Source: Acinetobacter amyesii (GTDB lineage: Bacteria; Pseudomonadota; Gammaproteobacteria; Pseudomonadales; Moraxellaceae). Taken from it: a stretch of 64,000 nt of DNA. The DNA is taken from the NCBI RefSeq assembly GCF_002018365.1, contig NZ_MVKX01000008.1, positions 1 through 64,000 on the forward strand, given 5' to 3'. Of the stretch, positions 46,648 to 55,537 are shown piece by piece (the stretch's first letter is position 1; each line of letters begins with the position of its first letter). The translations under genes and the position numbers were made by a program. The notes below the pieces were generated by a model, which was not told the DNA's origin, did not search any database, and saw only the letters and a list, made by a program, of their open reading frames with translations.

Positions 46648-47525
46648 ATCTATTTCAGGCTTTAGCACAGCTTCCAGCCAGCCAAGAGGTTTCAGGTCCT
46701 ATTCCAGACTATTTATATGGTGCTTTTCGCCGTAAAAGCATTAGTTTTTCGAATGGATTAACGGATGAAAAAACCATTGTGTATTGGTTTCAGTCACGTA
46801 GTTTCACCATCGATCTACGTTTAAAATGCCAAGAAAATACGCCAGTGAATGAACGTCAAGGCTGGGTTGGCAACACTCTTTGGGATGCTGAACAGCAATT
46901 ATTGTCTTGGGATGTTGAAGCACACTCAAATTATCAAAATCATGTGCAATGGCCAGAACCCGCCAAACTGCATGCGATTGGTAACTGCATTTTAGAATTT
47001 TCTCCAAGCAATGCGTATGTCGAAGACTGGCGTCAGCAAGTTCATGAAGGGCTATTTTTAGGCCTGCGGTTGATGTCAGCCCTCGATGTAGAAAGTCATC
47101 AACTATTACAGATAGATGGCGGTTTAATTATTTGTGATAAGCATGTGGCCTTTGCAATGAGTCGTTTACCCGTAGATCAGCAAACAATTGCCAGCATCAA
47201 CATATCATCTGCACCAGCTGGGTATGAAACGTTGATTGAAAGCTTTGAAGTATCCATCGCTGTAGATGGTCTGCATAAGTACTATACAACGACTTCATCT
47301 CAGCAAGATCAAGCACTTAACTTTGATCATTTCGAAATTATTGATGAAACACATTTAATGCAAAACCTAATTATTAACGGTCAAGCAGTACAGCTGATGT
47401 TCGAGGTGGATATTTATGTTCCACATTATGCATTTCAGCATCGCACTGATACCACGACAGAAAGTGCAGATTGGTTGCGAAATGAAAAACAGCACCTCTT
47501 GCACCATGCCGTAGAATGCCTATAG
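46644..47525 (+). CDS. Conserved hypothetical protein coupled to the dioxygenase
   Basis: I do not recognise this 293-residue protein. Its ATG overlaps the dioxygenase stop (ATGA), so the two are translationally coupled. There is no signal peptide or membrane segment, so it is probably cytoplasmic. Near the start it has GPIPDYLYGAFRRKS and VYWFQSRSFTIDLRL, followed by GWVGNTLWDAEQQLLSWDVE and EDWRQQVHEGLFLGLRL. The pattern of alternating hydrophobic residues suggests a mostly beta, lipocalin-like barrel that could hold a small ligand. A role in binding or processing the product of the dioxygenase is only inference from position. Confidence 0.7.
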   Translation: MNLFQALAQLPASQEVSGPIPDYLYGAFRRKSISFSNGLTDEKTIVYWFQSRSFTIDLRLKCQENTPVNERQGWVGNTLWDAEQQLLSWDVEAHSNYQNHVQWPEPAKLHAIGNCILEFSPSNAYVEDWRQQVHEGLFLGLRLMSALDVESHQLLQIDGGLIICDKHVAFAMSRLPVDQQTIASINISSAPAGYETLIESFEVSIAVDGLHKYYTTTSSQQDQALNFDHFEIIDETHLMQNLIINGQAVQLMFEVDIYVPHYAFQHRTDTTTESADWLRNEKQHLLHHAVECL

Positions 47526-47532
47526 GAAATCA

Positions 47533-47862
47533 ATGTCGTTTATATATTTGCTCATTGCAATCATTGCCGAAGTGATTGCTACATCCGCCTTAAAAGCAAG
47601 CAATGGCTTTACTGAACTTGTGCCGATTATTTTTACCGTATTGGGCTATGCCATTGCGCTCTTCTTTTTAGGTCTGACCTTTAAATCGATTCCTATGGGA
47701 TTGGCCTACGCCATGTGGTCCGCTGCAGGCATTGTGCTTATTTCATGTGTGGGCTGGATTGTGTTTAAACAAAATTTAGACCTGCCTGCCATGATTGGTT
47801 TGGGCTTTATTTTATTGGGCATTGTGATTATCAATGTTTTTTCTAAAAGCACAGAGCTTTGA
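47533..47862 (+). CDS. abeS: SMR-family multidrug efflux protein (AbeS/EmrE-like)
   Basis: This 109-residue protein has four transmembrane helices. The essential Glu is at position 13 (IIAEVIATSALKAS), GYAIALFFLGLTFKSIPMGLAYAMW covers helices 2-3, and the ending INVFSKSTEL is close to A. baumannii AbeS. It exports quaternary ammonium and other cationic drugs in exchange for protons. The gap to the previous gene is only seven bases, so it may be read from the sigma-54 operon and might export a pathway product or a cationic substrate. The symbol is by resemblance. Confidence 0.87.
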   Translation: MSFIYLLIAIIAEVIATSALKASNGFTELVPIIFTVLGYAIALFFLGLTFKSIPMGLAYAMWSAAGIVLISCVGWIVFKQNLDLPAMIGLGFILLGIVIINVFSKSTEL

Positions 47863-47988
47863 CTCAGCCTGTTATCAACAGCCTTACGCTTACAGCTCAA
47901 TATTTCAAAATGATGCAATGGGTTTTAAAAACAGCACATTGCATCTATATCATCTTATCTCTGTACAAAATATCACTGATCACGCCAT

Positions 47989-49104
47989 TTAACTCAGCCG
48001 ATTTCTAAACAGCCAAGCCGCCAGCGGCAAAGTCAGTACAGCTAAAACTGCCATAGGGACAAAATTCCATTTCACTTGTGAAATCGTCGCGCCTTCCAAA
48101 TACACGCGCTGAATCAGATCTAAGCCAAATCTTAAAGGATTGGCATTGGTCAACATTTCTAAAAGATGCGGCATGTTCTGTACAGGAGTCAGCAAACCCG
48201 ACAGCAGCATCATGGGCATAATCAAGAAAAAGGTATATAGCATTGCCTGCTGCATATTTAAAGATACTGCAGATATCGACAGTCCAACGCCGACAACTGC
48301 AATATTGAAACACAATAAGCCAAAATACAGTAAAGCTAATGAACCGTTCATTGGGATCTGGAACCAAAACATGATGATTAATAGAATGATGGTCGACTGC
48401 ATCAATCCAACAAAGATCGGCGGTAATGCCTTGCCAATCATAATGTGCAATGGCGTATACGGCGTAACCAAAAGCTGGTCAAATGTACCCTGTTCTCGCT
48501 CACGTGCCACGGATAAAGCAGACAGCAGTAAAGTTTGCATCATGCTTAAGGCAGCAATTAATGATGGCATTAAGCCCCAGCGCGACTCGGCATTGGGGTT
48601 ATACCAAACACGTGTTTGAATATTGACGCTGGAAACAGCGCCAGTCCGCTCTTGATTGACTTGCGCCACCACACTGTTGATATATGAACCCGCCATACTG
48701 GCCGTTGAAGAGTTGCGTCCATCTAAAATAACCTGAATGGCTGAGCTTTGCCCTTGATTCAGCTTATCTTCAAAATCGCTAGGAATGGTGATAACAGCCA
48801 AAGCCTGCCGGTCATCAATGACTTGCTGAATCTGACTATTATTTTGCAAAGTCGCTGTACGTTTGAAGATGCCCGAACCATCCAAATGCTGCAGCAATTG
48901 CGCCGATGCCTGACCGTGACTTTGATCTAATACCGCATATTCCACATGATTGACATCGTAGCTGGCAGCATAGCCAAACAGTAAAGCCTGAATCAGTGCT
49001 GGCGCAAATAAAATGGTTCGATTGGCTGGATCACTGAAAATGGTTAAAAATTCTTTTTTAACCAGAACCATCAAGTAATTCAGCCATGCAAAAATAGATG
49101 TCAT
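47989..49104 (-). CDS. ybhR: ABC-2 type permease, YbhR-like
   Basis: This 371-residue permease has one N-terminal helix, a large periplasmic segment of about 150 residues (about 45-190), then five helices. EREQGTFDQLLVTPYTPLHIMIGKALPP (as EREQGT at about 210) is the conserved cytoplasmic loop of ABC-2 exporters. It is last in the ybhGFSR-like operon and lies six bases after its sister permease. Together they form the channel for the ATPase at 50241-52040. Substrates of E. coli YbhFSR include cations and some drugs; here it is inferred. Confidence 0.82.
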   Translation of the reverse strand: MTSIFAWLNYLMVLVKKEFLTIFSDPANRTILFAPALIQALLFGYAASYDVNHVEYAVLDQSHGQASAQLLQHLDGSGIFKRTATLQNNSQIQQVIDDRQALAVITIPSDFEDKLNQGQSSAIQVILDGRNSSTASMAGSYINSVVAQVNQERTGAVSSVNIQTRVWYNPNAESRWGLMPSLIAALSMMQTLLLSALSVAREREQGTFDQLLVTPYTPLHIMIGKALPPIFVGLMQSTIILLIIMFWFQIPMNGSLALLYFGLLCFNIAVVGVGLSISAVSLNMQQAMLYTFFLIMPMMLLSGLLTPVQNMPHLLEMLTNANPLRFGLDLIQRVYLEGATISQVKWNFVPMAVLAVLTLPLAAWLFRNRLS

Positions 49105-49110
49105 TTTGAA

Positions 49111-50238
49111 TCACCTCAAGCGCTTTTTCAGTGAAATGCAGGATGCTGCTGTCAGAACTGCAATATAAATCATCAAAATACTGCATTCTTTAAACCAAAG
49201 CCGCCAGTCATCTCCGCCTAAAAACAGTGTTTTAATTAAAGTCATAAAATGTGTAGCCGGCAGTATTTGACTGATGATTTGCACAGCAAACGGAAGATTT
49301 CGGGTATCAAAGACAAAACCAGAAAGCATCATGGCAGGCATAAAACTGGCCAATAAAGCCATCTGACTGGCCTGAAACTGGCTTTGCGAAAAACCTGAAA
49401 TGGTTAAACCCAGCAGTAAAGACACCAGTAAATATAGAAATGAAGCGCTAACGATGGACAGTAAAGAACCGCGGATGGGCACATCAAAAATCAGCGAGGC
49501 AGCCAAAAGGCACGCTGCAATATCAATAACACCAATAATGATATAGGGCGTGAGTTTGGCCAAGACCATTTCTAGAGGCCGAACTGGGGTAACAAATAAT
49601 GCTTCCAACGTACCCCGCTCACGTTCACGCGCGATTAAAAGCCCTGTCAAAAATGCGCCAACTAAAGTCAAAATCAGTACAATTAAGCCTGGTACTAGAA
49701 ACCAAGTACTATTTGCAGACTCATTAAACCAAATACGCTGTTCAACATTGATGGTTCCGACTGTACTGACAGCATTGCTGCGGTCTGCCTGAATAGCTTG
49801 CGCCGAGGCAAATGCGCCAGCAATATAACCCTGCAAAGCAGAAGCGATGCTGGTAGAGCGCCCATTGCTAATAATTTGGATATCTGCAGAGCCATTTTCA
49901 CGCTGCGCAGCAAAATCTGACGGCACATTGACAATGGCATCAATCTCAGCGCGTCCCATGGCGTCTTGCGCATCATGAAAATTGTTGAAAGGCGTTACCG
50001 ATAAATATTGACTGCCGTTTAAACCTGAAATCAGCTGATCACTTTGCGGCGTGCTGTTTTGTACCACAACGCCTACCCGGCCATTGCTTAAATCGAAAGA
50101 TAAGCCATATCCAAACAGTAAAATCAAAATGATCGGCAAGATCAAACCAATTGCCAGACTGCTTTTATCACGCAGCAGCTGATTGCTTTCTTTACCAATT
50201 AAAGCTTTTAAACGGCGAAAAAAAGTATTAATACTCAT
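49111..50238 (-). CDS. ybhS: ABC-2 type permease, YbhS-like
   Basis: This 375-residue permease is laid out like the protein encoded downstream, with an N-terminal helix (LAIGLILPIILILLFGYGLS), a periplasmic part and five C-terminal helices. ARERERGTLEALFVTPV is the coupling loop. The gap to the ATPase gene is two bases. The pair is probably a heterodimer. It has few residues in common with YbhR-like sequence outside the loop, so the two arose long ago. Confidence 0.82.
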   Translation of the reverse strand: MSINTFFRRLKALIGKESNQLLRDKSSLAIGLILPIILILLFGYGLSFDLSNGRVGVVVQNSTPQSDQLISGLNGSQYLSVTPFNNFHDAQDAMGRAEIDAIVNVPSDFAAQRENGSADIQIISNGRSTSIASALQGYIAGAFASAQAIQADRSNAVSTVGTINVEQRIWFNESANSTWFLVPGLIVLILTLVGAFLTGLLIARERERGTLEALFVTPVRPLEMVLAKLTPYIIIGVIDIAACLLAASLIFDVPIRGSLLSIVSASFLYLLVSLLLGLTISGFSQSQFQASQMALLASFMPAMMLSGFVFDTRNLPFAVQIISQILPATHFMTLIKTLFLGGDDWRLWFKECSILMIYIAVLTAASCISLKKRLR

Positions 50239-50240
50239 GC

Positions 50241-52040
50241 CTAAGCCCTCCGCGCCTGCTCAACAATCGCAATAAAGGCGCTGTTCATATCATGCGCCTG
50301 CGCCAACCCAGCCTGCAATCGCACTTGCTTGGGTGTGCCTAAAGCCAATAGCTTTCCTGCATCTTGTATCGCAATTCGGTCGCAGTATTCCGCTTCTTCC
50401 ATAAAGTGAGTGGTGATGATAATCGTGATGCCTTGATTGGCCAGCTCTCCAATGGTGTACCAAAATGACCGACGCGCTAGAGGATCAATCCCGCTGGTAG
50501 GTTCATCTAAAAAGACAATTTCAGGCTGATGAAGCAAAGCTGCCGCCATAGACAGCCGCTGTTTAAAACCGTTCGGTAAGTCGCCGCTTTTAGCATCAGG
50601 CTTCAGTTCAAACTGATGCAATGCATGATCTATTTGCTGTGTTAATTTTTTTCCGGACAAGCCATAGGCGCCGCCAAAAAACTTCAGGTTATCCATCACG
50701 GTCAGATTGCTGTATAAGGCAAATTTTTGCGACACATAACCAATCTTTTTTCGCGCTTCTGCTCGGGCATAACGCAAGTTCATGCCGGCAACTTCCAAAG
50801 TGCCGCTGCTGGCAGGCAAGAGTCCGCATAGCATTCGAAACGTAGTGGTTTTCCCGGCACCATTTGGCCCCAATAAACCAAAAATTTCTCCGCGCTGCAC
50901 ATCAAAAGACGTGCTGGCTACCGCGGTAAAATCGCCAAATTTACGCACTAAGTCTTTAACCCTAATGACGGGCGCTTGTTCTCTACCCAGCGTCATTGTT
51001 TCAGTTACTATGGTTTGCTCAGCTTGTATTGGCAGCTGATTTTTAGGACTGGCATCCGTTTCTGATAAGGAGGCGTTGCTTTGCTGCTGCGCCTGATGTA
51101 AAAAAAGCATAAATGCATCTTCAAGTTCAGGTTCGCGGGCTGTCACTTGTGTATACGCAGGCAGATATTCTGCTGGCAATTTTGGATGCTGTGCTGTGCT
51201 GATAAAACGCACCATGTCGCCCTTGGGCACAGCATCGGTAATATATTCAGGCAAATCTAAAAGGTGTGACTGTAAAATACGGGCTTTCATCCCATCGGGC
51301 GGCTGAGCCTGCCATGTCAGCCCGCGCACTTGTTCACTCAACTCATGCGGCTTGCCTTGTTTCAGCACTTGGCCTTCATACATGACATACACTTCGGCAC
51401 AGCGTTCTGCTTCGTCCATATAGGCCGTACTGATCATCACACTCAGATTTTCTTCGGCAACCAGCTGCTGAATAATTTCCCATAGATCACGCCGTGATAA
51501 CGGATCTACCCCAACACTGGGTTCATCCAGCAGCAATAATTCAGGCGAACGCACTAAAGTACAGGCTAAACCTAACTTTTGCTTCATGCCCCCTGATAAT
51601 TTGCCCGCTGGACGCTGTGTAAATTGGCTTAAATCGGTAATCGCCAATAGCCGAGCAAAACGTTCTTTACGTACATCGGGCGGCACGCCATGCAAGTCGG
51701 CGTAGAGATTTAAATTTTCTTGAATACTGAGATCTTCATACAGCCCAAAGCGCTGAGGCATATAGCTGATGCGGTCTTGAATCTGCTGCGGGTGCTTGGC
51801 TACGTCAATGCCTAATACTTCCAGTGATCCTGCACTCGGTTTGTAGAGCCCAGCAATCAGACGCATTAACGTTGTTTTTCCTGCGCCGTCTGGGCCGACC
51901 AAAGCGGTTAATTGGCCAGATGGGATGGCGATATTCAAATCCTGAATGGCACAAATATCTGGGGTATTTTTGCCTGGTGCAGGAAAAACTTGGCGCAAAT
52001 TCCTTGCAGTGACCACATGTGAAATAAATGCTTCATTCAT
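50241..52040 (-). CDS. ybhF: ABC exporter ATP-binding protein with two cassettes, YbhF-like
   Basis: This 599-residue protein has two ATPase domains. Cassette 1 has Walker A GPDGAGKTT (about residues 48-56), signature LSGGMKQKLGLA and LLLLDEPSVGVDPLSRR. Cassette 2 starts near 360 with GPNGAGKTT, an altered signature LPNGFKQRLSMA and VFLDEPTSGIDPLARR. A linker of about 50 polar residues rich in Gln, Ser and Thr separates them. The altered second signature also occurs in E. coli YbhF as I recall it. It sits between the membrane-fusion gene and the two permease genes. Confidence 0.87.
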   Translation of the reverse strand: MNEAFISHVVTARNLRQVFPAPGKNTPDICAIQDLNIAIPSGQLTALVGPDGAGKTTLMRLIAGLYKPSAGSLEVLGIDVAKHPQQIQDRISYMPQRFGLYEDLSIQENLNLYADLHGVPPDVRKERFARLLAITDLSQFTQRPAGKLSGGMKQKLGLACTLVRSPELLLLDEPSVGVDPLSRRDLWEIIQQLVAEENLSVMISTAYMDEAERCAEVYVMYEGQVLKQGKPHELSEQVRGLTWQAQPPDGMKARILQSHLLDLPEYITDAVPKGDMVRFISTAQHPKLPAEYLPAYTQVTAREPELEDAFMLFLHQAQQQSNASLSETDASPKNQLPIQAEQTIVTETMTLGREQAPVIRVKDLVRKFGDFTAVASTSFDVQRGEIFGLLGPNGAGKTTTFRMLCGLLPASSGTLEVAGMNLRYARAEARKKIGYVSQKFALYSNLTVMDNLKFFGGAYGLSGKKLTQQIDHALHQFELKPDAKSGDLPNGFKQRLSMAAALLHQPEIVFLDEPTSGIDPLARRSFWYTIGELANQGITIIITTHFMEEAEYCDRIAIQDAGKLLALGTPKQVRLQAGLAQAHDMNSAFIAIVEQARRA

Positions 52041-52079
52041 GAGTTTTACTCTCCGCCTGCTCGACTGAATAAAGCGGTG

Positions 52080-53108
52080 TCAATGTACTGAAGCCGTCTG
52101 CGCAGAAGCACGCTGACTTTTGGCAATTTTGACAGTGACAGGCTGTCCCATTTTCAGCATATCTTTAGGGTCTTGCACATATACGCGCACCTCATAGACA
52201 AGGCTTGTGCGAATATCTTCTGTTTGCACAGTTTTTGGCGTAAATTCTGCAACCGAAGAGATATAACCAATTTTTCCTTGAATCGGCTGGTCTGGCTGCG
52301 CATCACGAATCACTTGCGCTGCAGCGCCCATATGTATTTCACTCAGGTCTTTTTCATTCGCATAGACGCGCACCCATTTCGGATCGCTCAGCGCCAGCGT
52401 GTACACAGGTTTCTGCGCAGTCGTCATATCGCCAGCTTCCTGCAGGCGCGCCCGTACAACTGCATTTACCGGTGCTGTTAATACGCTTTGCTGAATCTGG
52501 TAGTGAATTAAATCTAAATTTGCTTTAGAAACATCTACCTGTGCTTTAGCTGCTTCACGGTCTTCTTTTCGGGCGCCATTTTTCAGTAAGTTTAAATTGG
52601 CCGCTGCTTCTTTGACTGAAGCAGCAGCTGTAGCTTGGCCGCTTTTGGCTGAGTCCAGTTCTTGCCTGCTGATCGCTTGTCCTGCGGTATCTTGAAACAA
52701 AACCTGCATGCGTTTTAAATCTTTATCCGCTTTGTCCAATTGAGCCTGCGCTGAAACCAGCTGCGCTTCCGCTTGGCTAATCTGCTCAGGGCGCGTGCCA
52801 ACATCTTGTTCAATGACGGCCTGCTCCTGCACTTTAAGCTGCGCTTCCGCCTGCTGCCGCTGAATATTCAGCGCGTCGGTATTCAATTGCGCCAGCACAT
52901 CGCCTTTTTTGACATGGTCGCCTTCCTGCACATTCAGCTGCTGGATTCTGCCGCTTTGTTCAAAAGCCAAAGATACCTGACGGATATCAACATTGCCGTA
53001 CAGGGTTAATTCATCAGAAGCTTCTTGATCTTTATTGATATACCAAACGGCTGCAGCAATGATGATCAGCGCTAAAACCGCTATGGCAACCAGCACACCC
53101 TTTTTCAT
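52080..53108 (-). CDS. ybhG: HlyD-family periplasmic adaptor, YbhG-like
   Basis: This 342-residue membrane-fusion protein has an uncleaved N-terminal anchor (VLVAIAVLALIIIAAAVW, about residues 5-22). A lipoyl-like half follows (GRIQQLNVQEGDHVKKGDVLAQL), then a long Ala/Gln-rich coiled-coil hairpin (about 75-190), then the second lipoyl half (VLTAPVNAVVRARLQEAGD) and a beta-barrel. It links the inner-membrane exporter to the periplasm or an outer-membrane channel. It is the first gene of the exporter operon, behind a palindromic operator. Confidence 0.87.
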   Translation of the reverse strand: MKKGVLVAIAVLALIIIAAAVWYINKDQEASDELTLYGNVDIRQVSLAFEQSGRIQQLNVQEGDHVKKGDVLAQLNTDALNIQRQQAEAQLKVQEQAVIEQDVGTRPEQISQAEAQLVSAQAQLDKADKDLKRMQVLFQDTAGQAISRQELDSAKSGQATAAASVKEAAANLNLLKNGARKEDREAAKAQVDVSKANLDLIHYQIQQSVLTAPVNAVVRARLQEAGDMTTAQKPVYTLALSDPKWVRVYANEKDLSEIHMGAAAQVIRDAQPDQPIQGKIGYISSVAEFTPKTVQTEDIRTSLVYEVRVYVQDPKDMLKMGQPVTVKIAKSQRASAQTASVH

Positions 53109-53136
53109 AAGCCACCCGATCTGTCCGTCGTGATTA

Positions 53137-53161
53137 TTAGTTTAAATTTAATTTAAACTAA
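53137..53161. promoter_or_regulatory. Perfect 25-base palindromic operator (CecR/TetR site)
   Basis: TTAGTTTAAAT-TTA-ATTTAAACTAA has two exact 11-base arms around a three-base centre. It lies 29 bases before ybhG and 63 bases before the divergent TetR gene. A TetR-family dimer site is the natural reading, so the regulator probably represses both directions. Confidence 0.7.
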
Positions 53162-53223
53162 CATGAAAAATCTAAAAAAAGATATACTCCGGCTTATGAA
53201 ATATCACTTAGTTTGCTGAAAAT

Positions 53224-53862
53224 ATGCATCGTTTAGGACGCAGTGACGGTGATGTCACCAAACAGAAAATTTTGCAAAGCGCTGCAGAGCTTATTGCTCA
53301 GCATGGTTTTGCCAAAACCAGCAATAAGGCCATCGCCCAAGCTGCCGAAGTTGATCTCGCCTCAATCAACTATCATTTTAAAGGCCGTGATGGCCTATAT
53401 CATGCTGTCTTAGTCGAAGCGCATCGGCAATATGTAGATGAGCAGGATCTGATTCAGCTCGCTCAATCCAGTCTTAGCGCGGAAGATAAGCTGAGGGCAT
53501 TTTTTGAAGCGCTGGTATCTAAATTATTATCGGGAAATACCTGCTACAGCCAAGTGCTGATACGTGAATTGCTCAGCTCTTCTGCGCATTTAAACCAATT
53601 TATTGAACAGGATGGAACACGTAAGTTTGTTTTGGTCAGACGAATTATCAGTGAAGCTTCGGGCTTGCCTATAGATCATCCGCAGCTTTTACCTTGTGTA
53701 TTGAGTGTATTAGCGCCGTGTTTTATGCTGATTTTAGCCAGTTCAAATGCAGCCAGCCCTTTGCATGATGTATCGACAATGAATGCTCATGCCTTAGCCA
53801 TGCATTTAAAGACTTTTTCTCTTGCGGGTTTAAAAGCCATTGCAGAACAAAACAGGCTGTAG
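53224..53862 (+). CDS. cecR: TetR-family regulator, CecR-like
   Basis: This 212-residue protein has an N-terminal helix-turn-helix (TSNKAIAQAAEVDLASINYHF, about residues 32-52) and a C-terminal CecR-type ligand domain. LDHPQLLPC-like sequence and FMLILASS lie in the second half. In E. coli CecR controls the ybhGFSR operon, and here the gene is divergent from the same set of exporter genes. That context carries the symbol. The effector is unknown. Confidence 0.8.
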   Translation: MHRLGRSDGDVTKQKILQSAAELIAQHGFAKTSNKAIAQAAEVDLASINYHFKGRDGLYHAVLVEAHRQYVDEQDLIQLAQSSLSAEDKLRAFFEALVSKLLSGNTCYSQVLIRELLSSSAHLNQFIEQDGTRKFVLVRRIISEASGLPIDHPQLLPCVLSVLAPCFMLILASSNAASPLHDVSTMNAHALAMHLKTFSLAGLKAIAEQNRL

Positions 53863-54047
53863 TGCTCAGCTTATTTGCTATGACAACGGCTGCCAGCTGT
53901 AGATTCTGAGCTGTTTGAATAGTTTCAATATATATAGATCATTATTTTTTGAGATAAACACGTTTATTTGCGTACATATTAAATTTTTGTTTGCAATTTA
54001 TTCTTAGAGTAATGCTGAAATGTCGCTTTTTTGTTTTTGTTGTGAGA

Positions 54048-54071
54048 TAAAAAGCCCGCATGACGCGGGCT
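54048..54071 (-). terminator. Rho-independent terminator after the TauE-type gene
   Basis: AGCCCGC (54053-54059) and GCGGGCT (54065-54071) form a seven-base-pair GC-rich stem; the minus-strand tail is TTTTTATC. It ends the mesX-mesD-flavin reductase-tauE gene series. Confidence 0.85.
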
Positions 54072-54092
54072 AAATATCACATTAAAATTTTA

Positions 54093-54893
54093 TCAGTGCA
54101 ATCCTTTATACAAGAAGAAGCATCCAACAATACATAACAGCACCGCAAAACATTTTTTCAGTACTGCTGGTGAAAGCGCATGCGCAGTTTTCGCGCCATA
54201 TTTAGCCGTAAAGAAACTCATCACACTAATGCCCAAAAAGGCATAGATATGAATAAAGCCAATGGTATTTGGAATTTCAACTTGCTGTTGCATACCAAAA
54301 AACATAAAGCCTAATGCACCCGCAATGGCAATGGGTAAACCGCAAGCCGCAGACGTCCCGACCGCTTTTTGCATCACCACGCCATTTGCCGTTAAATACG
54401 GCACTGTAATACTGCCTCCGCCAATCCCGAAGATGGCCGATGCCACACCGATACCCGAACCTGCCGCAATTTGCTTAGCTGTAGATGGCAAAGTTTTGTT
54501 TGGATCGACTGGCTTTTTTGCTCCCATAAACATGGTATAAGCCACCCAAAGTAAAAACACACCGACAATCATTTGCAGATGCAAACCTGACAGCCAGCCT
54601 GCAATGCCCGCGCCTGCAAAACAGCCAATTGCCATTGGCGGAGCTAAATTTTTAAATACAGGCCAAATCACAGCGCCATTTTTATTGTGCGCCATCAATG
54701 AGCTGATCGATGTCACCACAATCGTAGCCAAAGACGTGCCGAGCGCCAAATGCATAATCACATCGGGGCTATAACCCATTTGGCTAAAAACAATATAGAG
54801 CAATGGCACAATGATAGTACCGCCGCCAACGCCAAACAGCCCTGCAGCAAAACCAGCAAATGCGCCAATAATTAAGAAAGTAATGAGTTCCAC
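54093..54893 (-). CDS. TauE/SafE-family sulfite or organosulfur exporter
   Basis: This 266-residue membrane protein has about eight helices in two repeats. The family glycine motifs appear twice: GAFAGFAAGLFGVGGGTIIVPLL (about residues 9-31) and GSGIGVASAIFGIGGGSITVP (about 144-164). Members export sulfite, sulfoacetate or related anions. It lies 45 bases past the flavin reductase gene and in line with mesD and mesX, which links it loosely to sulfur or methionine metabolism. The substrate is inferred; no sulfonate catabolism gene is adjacent. Confidence 0.82.
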   Translation of the reverse strand: MELITFLIIGAFAGFAAGLFGVGGGTIIVPLLYIVFSQMGYSPDVIMHLALGTSLATIVVTSISSLMAHNKNGAVIWPVFKNLAPPMAIGCFAGAGIAGWLSGLHLQMIVGVFLLWVAYTMFMGAKKPVDPNKTLPSTAKQIAAGSGIGVASAIFGIGGGSITVPYLTANGVVMQKAVGTSAACGLPIAIAGALGFMFFGMQQQVEIPNTIGFIHIYAFLGISVMSFFTAKYGAKTAHALSPAVLKKCFAVLLCIVGCFFLYKGLH

Positions 54894-54938
54894 GAAATAG
54901 ATACTTTTAAAAAGATGTATTGAAGAAGTCTGACTGGT

Positions 54939-55433
54939 TTAAGCCAACTCCACTTGACCCACAGCATGATAAGCACGGTTGAAATACACCAAACTTTCTT
55001 CCTGCTGACTTTGCTTAATTGCAACCACACGGCACATAAACACGCTGTGCGTACCCACTTCTTGAATCTGTTCAATCTGACAGTCAAAACTGACCAAAGC
55101 ATCTTTTAATATTGGTGAACCTGTTTCTAATGCAGTCCAAGAGCCCAATTTAAACCGCTCTTCCGAATTAAATTTGCTTGAAGCAAAGGCATTGGAAATT
55201 TGCTCATGCTGTGCGCCCAAAACATTGACAGACAGAACTTTATTTTCAAGAAAATGCGCATGAGAACGAGATGATTGATTCATACAAACCAGCAAAGTTG
55301 GCGGTGTATCTGTCACACTGCATACTGCTGATGCTGTAAATCCATGCATGCCTGCTTCACCCTCAGTCGTAATCACGTTGACTGCAGTCGTCAATAAAGA
55401 CATTGCATTTCTAAAATCAGTTGCTTCAATCAT
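54939..55433 (-). CDS. Flavin reductase-like FMN-binding protein
   Basis: This 164-residue protein belongs to the NADH:flavin oxidoreductase domain family (HpaC/RutF/SsuE-like small component). GFTASAVCSVTDTPPTLLVCMN (about residues 31-52), SVNVLGAQHEQIS and FDCQIEQIQEVGTHSVFMCRV are typical. It usually supplies reduced flavin to a partner oxygenase. None is encoded next to it except MesX, whose reaction with MesD is known to need oxygen. I infer that it could be the electron source for MesX. Confidence 0.82.
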   Translation of the reverse strand: MIEATDFRNAMSLLTTAVNVITTEGEAGMHGFTASAVCSVTDTPPTLLVCMNQSSRSHAHFLENKVLSVNVLGAQHEQISNAFASSKFNSEERFKLGSWTALETGSPILKDALVSFDCQIEQIQEVGTHSVFMCRVVAIKQSQQEESLVYFNRAYHAVGQVELA

Positions 55434-55537
55434 CTCTTCAATCTCAATGGTCTATATGGCTTATCTCTTTCTCATGTTTGGGCAATAGCAAATTTAATTT
55501 CCTTCTTGCCCTTACATGAAATTGAGTCAGCTCGAAT

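Noticed and set aside
48140..48619. 159-residue plus-strand ORF
   Set aside because: It is antisense to the YbhR-like permease and shows no family features.
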